From Bacillus cereus (GTDB lineage: Bacteria > Bacillota > Bacilli > Bacillales > Bacillaceae_G), in the NCBI RefSeq assembly GCF_002584535.1, contig NZ_NUOT01000008.1, positions 186,001 through 250,000 of the forward strand: 64,000 nucleotides of DNA. The letters are read 5' to 3'. The notes beneath the pieces were generated by a model. The model saw only the letters and a program-made list of their open reading frames with translations, made no database searches and was not told the origin of the DNA. Each line of letters opens with the position of its first letter. The stretch's first letter is position 1. The translations under genes and the position numbers were made by a program. Below are positions 58,918 to 64,000 of this stretch, in pieces.

Positions 58918-59895
58918 TTAGAAGTTCATTACTTTGTTTACAGCTTCAACAATATCTTTATGGTTTGGTAACCATACGCTCTCAGCTTGAGAGAATGGGA
59001 ATACTGTATCAGCAGCTGCAACACGTACAACTGGAGCTTCTAAGTTTAAGATTGCACGATCGTTAATTTCCGCTACAACGTTAGCTGCAATACCAGCTTG
59101 TTTTTGAGCTTCTTGAACTACAACTACGCGACCTGTTTTTTCAACAGAAGCGATGATTGTTTCGATATCTAATGGTTGAACTGTACGTAAGTCAACAACT
59201 TCTAAAGAGATACCTTCTTTTTCAAGTTCTTCAGCAGCTTTTAATGCAGCATGAACCATAGCACCGTAAGCGATAACAGATACATCTGTACCTTCACGTT
59301 TGATATCAGCTTTACCTAAATCAATTGTGTATTCGCCTTCTGGTACGTCTTGACGGAATGAACGGTACAATTTCATATGCTCTAAGTAGATAACTGGATC
59401 GTTGTCACGAATCGCAGAGATTAAAAGACCTTTTGCATCGTATGGAGTAGATGGGATAACAACTTTTAGACCAGGTTGTTGAGCCACTAATCCTTCTAAG
59501 CTATCAGCATGTAATTCTGGAGTATGAACACCGCCACCAAATGGAGAACGAACTGTTACTGGAGCAGTCCAACGTCCACCAGAACGGTAACGCATACGAG
59601 CTAATTGTCCAGAAATAGAATCCATTACTTCATAAACGAAACCGAAGAATTGGATTTCTGGAACTGGACGGAATCCTTCAAGTGCAAGACCAACTGCAAG
59701 TCCACCAATACCAGACTCTGCAAGTGGAGTATCCATTACACGATCTTCACCGAATTCAGCTTGTAAACCTTCAGTAGCACGGAATACACCGCCGTTTACA
59801 CCAACGTCTTCACCAAACACAAGTACGTTAGGGTCATTTTTCATTTCAACACGTAAAGCATCAGTGATTGCTTGAATCATTGTCATTTGAGCCAT
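58918..59895 (-). CDS. pdhB: Pyruvate dehydrogenase E1 beta subunit
   Basis: 325-residue subunit forming the E1 heterotetramer with PdhA. Motifs: [39 protein letters not shown] and the C-terminal [15 protein letters not shown] three bases past the pdhA stop; the GGAG ribosome site is inside pdhA. Confidence 0.97.
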   Translation of the reverse strand: MAQMTMIQAITDALRVEMKNDPNVLVFGEDVGVNGGVFRATEGLQAEFGEDRVMDTPLAESGIGGLAVGLALEGFRPVPEIQFFGFVYEVMDSISGQLARMRYRSGGRWTAPVTVRSPFGGGVHTPELHADSLEGLVAQQPGLKVVIPSTPYDAKGLLISAIRDNDPVIYLEHMKLYRSFRQDVPEGEYTIDLGKADIKREGTDVSVIAYGAMVHAALKAAEELEKEGISLEVVDLRTVQPLDIETIIASVEKTGRVVVVQEAQKQAGIAANVVAEINDRAILNLEAPVVRVAAADTVFPFSQAESVWLPNHKDIVEAVNKVMNF

Positions 59896-59898
59896 GGC

Positions 59899-61527
<1,629 letters not shown>

Positions 61528-61701
61528 ATGTACGGATACACATATTGTTATCCAACTTGTTCATATCCTTCCTATGGATACGGAGGTTCTTACGGAGGAT
61601 ACGGAGGTTCTTGCGGAGGATGCGGATACGGACGGGGCTTTGCTTTAATCGTTGTGTTGTTTATTCTTTTAATTATCGTTGGTGCTGCTTGCATTCGTTA
61701 A
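61528..61701 (+). CDS. YjcZ-family small sporulation protein
   Basis: 57-residue protein, Tyr/Gly/Cys-rich first half ([11 protein letters not shown], repeats of GGYGGS) and a hydrophobic C-terminal helix [18 protein letters not shown] that matches the YjcZ signature. Members are small sporulation-related membrane peptides in Bacillus; exact function unknown. Strong AAAGGAGG site and a terminator follow. The [10 protein letters not shown] repeat may vary between strains. Confidence 0.88.
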   Translation: MYGYTYCYPTCSYPSYGYGGSYGGYGGSCGGCGYGRGFALIVVLFILLIIVGAACIR

Positions 61702-61731
61702 TGTAAAACAAAACAACTATAGAAAGAAATA

Positions 61732-61758
61732 GGCGGCTCTGCCGTCTTTTCTTTTTTT
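61732..61758 (+). terminator. Terminator of the YjcZ-type gene
   Basis: GGCGGC/GCCGTC stem (one G-T pair), loop TCT, then TTTTCTTTTTTT. Confidence 0.78.
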
Positions 61759-61857
61759 ACCAACCAATCGCTAATAATAAAATTACAGCACTAGTCATCC
61801 TCTTTATTTGCTTAATTTATATATAGGTACTATGTACTTTATCATGACTTTTTTCAG

Positions 61858-61885
61858 CTCCTTTGGTAGACTAAAGGAGAAAGGA
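61858..61885 (+). promoter_or_regulatory. Double Shine-Dalgarno with a sequestering hairpin before def
   Basis: CTCCTTT pairs with AAAGGAG (61873-61879) around an 8-nt loop; a second AAAGGAG overlaps directly after it at 61879-61886 and precedes the def ATG by about nine bases. The first copy would be hidden in the stem and the second free, an arrangement that could tune ribosome loading. Confidence 0.4.
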
Positions 61886-61895
61886 GAGATTGTGA

Positions 61896-62450
61896 ATGCT
61901 TACAATGAACGATGTAATTCGTGAAGGAAATCCCATTCTACGAGCAGTAGCAGAAGAAGTACCTCTGCCAGCAAATGAGGAAGATACACGTGTACTACGA
62001 GAAATGATTGAATTTGTAATGAACAGTCAAAACCCTGAAATGGTTGAAAAATATAATTTACGTCCAGGAATCGGGCTAGCTGCACCACAAATTGGTATTT
62101 CAAAAAGAATGATTGCTGTTCATGTTACTGATACAACCGAAACTTTATACAGCTACGCTTTATTCAATCCCAAAATTATTAGTCACTCTGTTGAACGTAC
62201 ATACTTATCAGGTGGCGAAGGATGCCTATCTGTAGATCGTGAAGTTCCTGGATATGTTCCACGTTATACACGAATTACAGTTAAAGCAACTACCGTCGAT
62301 GGTGAAGAAGTAAAATTACGTTTGAAAGGGTTACCAGCGATTGTATTCCAACATGAGATTGACCATTTAAATGGTGTAATGTTCTATGATCATATTAATC
62401 AAAAAAATCCTTTTGTAGCCCCCGAGGATGCAAAACCTCTAGAACGATAA
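61896..62450 (+). CDS. def: Peptide deformylase
   Basis: 184-residue metalloenzyme that removes the formyl group from nascent proteins. The three motifs are PGIGLAAPQIG, GGEGCLSV (metal cysteine) and FQHEIDHLNG (metal histidines). Longer Gram-positive type 2 form (insertion after motif 1), corresponding to B. subtilis YkrB. Terminator after it. Confidence 0.96.
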   Translation: MLTMNDVIREGNPILRAVAEEVPLPANEEDTRVLREMIEFVMNSQNPEMVEKYNLRPGIGLAAPQIGISKRMIAVHVTDTTETLYSYALFNPKIISHSVERTYLSGGEGCLSVDREVPGYVPRYTRITVKATTVDGEEVKLRLKGLPAIVFQHEIDHLNGVMFYDHINQKNPFVAPEDAKPLER

Positions 62451-62477
62451 AAAGCAGAAGCAATAGCTTCTGCTTTT
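62450..62477 (+). terminator. Terminator of def
   Basis: AAAAGCAGAAGC/GCTTCTGCTTTT with loop AATA. Confidence 0.88.
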
Positions 62478-62530
62478 TACTACTATTATCATATTACTCC
62501 TCTTATGGAATGGTTCTCACACCATATTAC

Positions 62531-63304
62531 CTAGAGTAAACCAGCCCACTGCAAACCGTGAAGAATCCCATCTTCACTAACATCTTTCGTCACATAATTA
62601 GCAAGTTTTTTCAAATCGTCGTGACCATTCCCCATTACAATCCCCGTTCCTACTGCTTCAATCATTTCTAAATCATTTAATCCATCTCCAAAAGCATAGA
62701 CCTGTTCACGCCTAAACCCTAATTTCTCAATGAATTTTTCAATTCCCTTTGCTTTAGAACCACCATTTGGGATAATGTCCATAGAATACGCGTGCCAACG
62801 AATAAAATGAAAATCTGGATAATCATAAATGAACTTTTTTTCCTCACCCGCTTGGCAAAAAAGAAGCGTTTGATAAACGTCACGATTTTCATAAAAACTT
62901 GGCTCATATAACGGATGCCCAAATTGCAGACTTCCGAAACTTTCTTTTACATAATTATGATATTCTACTGTTGCCTTCATATCCTTATGATCTAAATAAA
63001 CAAGTGGATATCCCTCTTGCTTAGCAAACGTTGTAAAAGTATGTAATGTATTAGGGTGTAATGGATTTTTAAATATAACCTCATCTTCAAATACAACATA
63101 TTGGCCATTAAAACTAACATAATTATGAATGTTAAGCTCATTACGAATGTCTTCAAACATGAAAGGTGCACGCCCTGTCGCAATTGCCACATGTACTCCT
63201 TTTTCTTGTAACGTACGCACCGCTTCTCTTGTAGATTGTGGAATTTTTTTATCGTGATCTAACAATGTTCCATCAATATCAAAAAAGACGATTTTATTAT
63301 TCAT
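62531..63304 (-). CDS. Cof-type HAD-IIB phosphatase (YkrA-like)
   Basis: 257-residue HAD-superfamily hydrolase with nucleophile DIDGTLLD at residues 8-15, a large type IIB cap domain, the lysine in GSKAKGIEKF and the metal motif FGDGLNDLEM. Likely sugar-phosphate or nucleotide phosphatase of unknown substrate. Next to def as ykrA-ykrB in B. subtilis. The ATG of MNNKIVFFD has AAAGGG upstream; the frame extends 18 codons further without support. Confidence 0.88.
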   Translation of the reverse strand: MNNKIVFFDIDGTLLDHDKKIPQSTREAVRTLQEKGVHVAIATGRAPFMFEDIRNELNIHNYVSFNGQYVVFEDEVIFKNPLHPNTLHTFTTFAKQEGYPLVYLDHKDMKATVEYHNYVKESFGSLQFGHPLYEPSFYENRDVYQTLLFCQAGEEKKFIYDYPDFHFIRWHAYSMDIIPNGGSKAKGIEKFIEKLGFRREQVYAFGDGLNDLEMIEAVGTGIVMGNGHDDLKKLANYVTKDVSEDGILHGLQWAGLL

Positions 63305-63703
63305 TTTCAAAACCCTTTCTAAGCCTTCTATATTCCTATTTTGACTACTTCTTTTCAAATCCTAAAAAAAAGTATAACATATTAAACATCTGTGAAGAAA
63401 GCGTTCACTTTCTAACCTTATTTACGAAATATGCATATACTATTAAAAGAACATTAATAGTAGTTTGAATGAATTTTCTTTTCTAATCTACCTCATACTA
63501 TATTTATAACCGGGGGCATACTGCCTGTGAGAGCAAAAAACGGAATATAAGATTACGTCTGCATGAGCCAATAAGATCACTGAACATCAAGGCGGCGATT
63601 CCCTCATTTATCTTCTATGGTTTTCTAGTATGTGGAGATGAAGAGTTACTACTAAATAAGAATTAAGTATGCATGTTTAAAATAAGGAAAGGAAGGAGTA
63701 ATC
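63305..63703. other. Intergenic region with an unexplained GC-richer block
   Basis: 399 bp between the HAD gene and the small peptide gene. Bases about 63508-63606 are clearly richer in GC than their surroundings (CCGGGGGCATACTGCC, CAAGGCGGCGATTCCC). The block holds no long frame; on the minus strand a 27-codon frame starts MFSDLIGSCRRN (63504-63587) without a good ribosome site. Could be an RNA, a decayed gene or a regulatory region. Confidence 0.45.
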
Positions 63704-63775
63704 ATGCTGAAGAAGCTGAAGAAAAAGCTAAAACAATATTTAAACGATTTAGTCCGTAAAAAGACAATGGCTTAA
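63704..63775 (+). CDS. Short cationic amphipathic peptide, unknown
   Basis: 23 codons with AAGGAAGGAG at good spacing, ATG start, stop and a terminator 6 bp after. Product begins MLKKLKKKLKQYLNDLV and ends RKKTMA: eight lysines, one arginine, one aspartate; hydrophobic residues at 2, 5, 9, 12, 13, 16 and 17 form one helical face. That suggests a membrane-binding helix. It could be a leader peptide, a membrane microprotein or a toxin-like peptide; no homolog recognised. Confidence 0.6.
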   Translation: MLKKLKKKLKQYLNDLVRKKTMA

Positions 63776-63780
63776 ATTGT

Positions 63781-63798
63781 GCCCATTTCGGGCTTTTT
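63781..63798 (+). terminator. Terminator of the short peptide gene
   Basis: GCCC, loop ATTTC, GGGC followed by TTTTTC on the plus strand; short stem. Confidence 0.6.
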
Positions 63799-63843
63799 CT
63801 TCATTCTGATTCGAAAAAACATGAAAATCATAACTATTTGCTT

Positions 63844-63849
63844 TATAAT
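63844..63849 (+). promoter_or_regulatory. Possible -10 box of rpoY
   Basis: TATAAT 45 bp before the rpoY start, with ATGAAA 18 bases upstream as a poor -35. Tentative. Confidence 0.35.
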
Positions 63850-63893
63850 AGGTAACAGATAATGCAAAACATAGACAAGGAGAGGTTTTCCCA

Positions 63894-64000
63894 ATGATTT
63901 TTAAAGTATTCTATCAAGAAAAAATGACTGAGGTTCCAGTGCGTGAAAATACAAAAGTTTTATATTTAGAAGCGGAATCCGAAAAAGACGTTCGTACAAA
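63894..64000 (+). CDS. rpoY: RNA polymerase epsilon subunit RpoY (cut by window edge)
   Basis: The visible 35 residues ([19 protein letters not shown], then [14 protein letters not shown]) match the small epsilon subunit (YkzG) of Firmicute RNA polymerase, about 70 residues long when complete. AAGGAGAGG precedes the ATG. In Bacillus it is followed by rnjA (RNase J1), which would lie beyond the window. Confidence 0.92.
   Translation, partial: MIFKVFYQEKMTEVPVRENTKVLYLEAESEKDVRT

Overview
This window reads as a core chromosomal segment of a spore-forming, low-GC Firmicute of the Bacillus cereus group. The evidence is the gene content and order (divIB-murBG-spoVE-murDE, the ylb, yla and ykt clusters, ctaABCDEFG, pyc, pdhABCD), meso-diaminopimelate-type MurE, sporulation genes (spoVE, spoVD, rsfA, ylbJ, a YjcZ-type protein), and protein sequences that match what I remember of B. 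cereus-group proteins. The species cannot be fixed from the window. I saw no prophage, transposase, integron, rRNA, tRNA or CRISPR.

Layout. 1-13.9 kb: division and cell-wall (dcw) cluster on the minus strand, from rsmH-ftsL-pbpB-spoVD through murE-mraY-murD-spoVE-murG-murB to divIB, which runs off the left edge. The mraZ gene usually found upstream of rsmH is absent. 14.2-29.7 kb: bshC, a panE-like reductase, then the ylb cluster (ylbP, rsfA, rpmF, ylbN, tmcAL, ylbL/K/J, coaD, rsmD, ylbG/F/E/D/C). tmcAL appears to start at an AUA codon. The rsmD gene and an uncharacterised neighbour diverge from a 566-bp gap that holds two structured RNA candidates. 29.7-37.1 kb: cytochrome caa3 oxidase (ctaCDEF), heme A synthesis (ctaA, ctaB) and assembly (ctaG). 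37.1-51 kb: pyruvate carboxylase, ftsW, ylaN, ylaL, phoH, ylaI, ylaH, typA, ylaF, suhB and the ykt genes. 51-61 kb: a speA-type decarboxylase, spore transglutaminase tgl, three tandem SR1P (GapA-binding peptide) genes behind one promoter flanked by CcpN-like sites, DUF3055 and DUF1885 genes, then pdhABCD. 61-64 kb: a YjcZ-type protein, peptide deformylase, a Cof-type HAD phosphatase, a 23-residue cationic peptide gene, and the start of rpoY (RNA polymerase epsilon).

How the genes work together. The left part makes lipid-linked peptidoglycan precursor (MurE, MurD, MraY, MurG, MurB) and the septal and spore synthases that use it (PBP2B, SpoVD, FtsW, SpoVE, with FtsL and DivIB). The middle part makes the aerobic terminal oxidase and its heme. 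The right part links glycolysis to respiration and gluconeogenesis through PDH, pyruvate carboxylase and the SR1P/CcpN regulatory unit.

The most interesting items are the AUA start of tmcAL, the triplicated SR1P locus with its operator pair, the multi-hairpin RNA near 25.1 kb, the missing mraZ, a dispersed intergenic repeat related to GTGAAACTTTAATCA, and the small cationic peptide gene upstream of rpoY. Nothing in the window is an obviously new multi-gene system; the novelty is in small genes, leaders and repeats.
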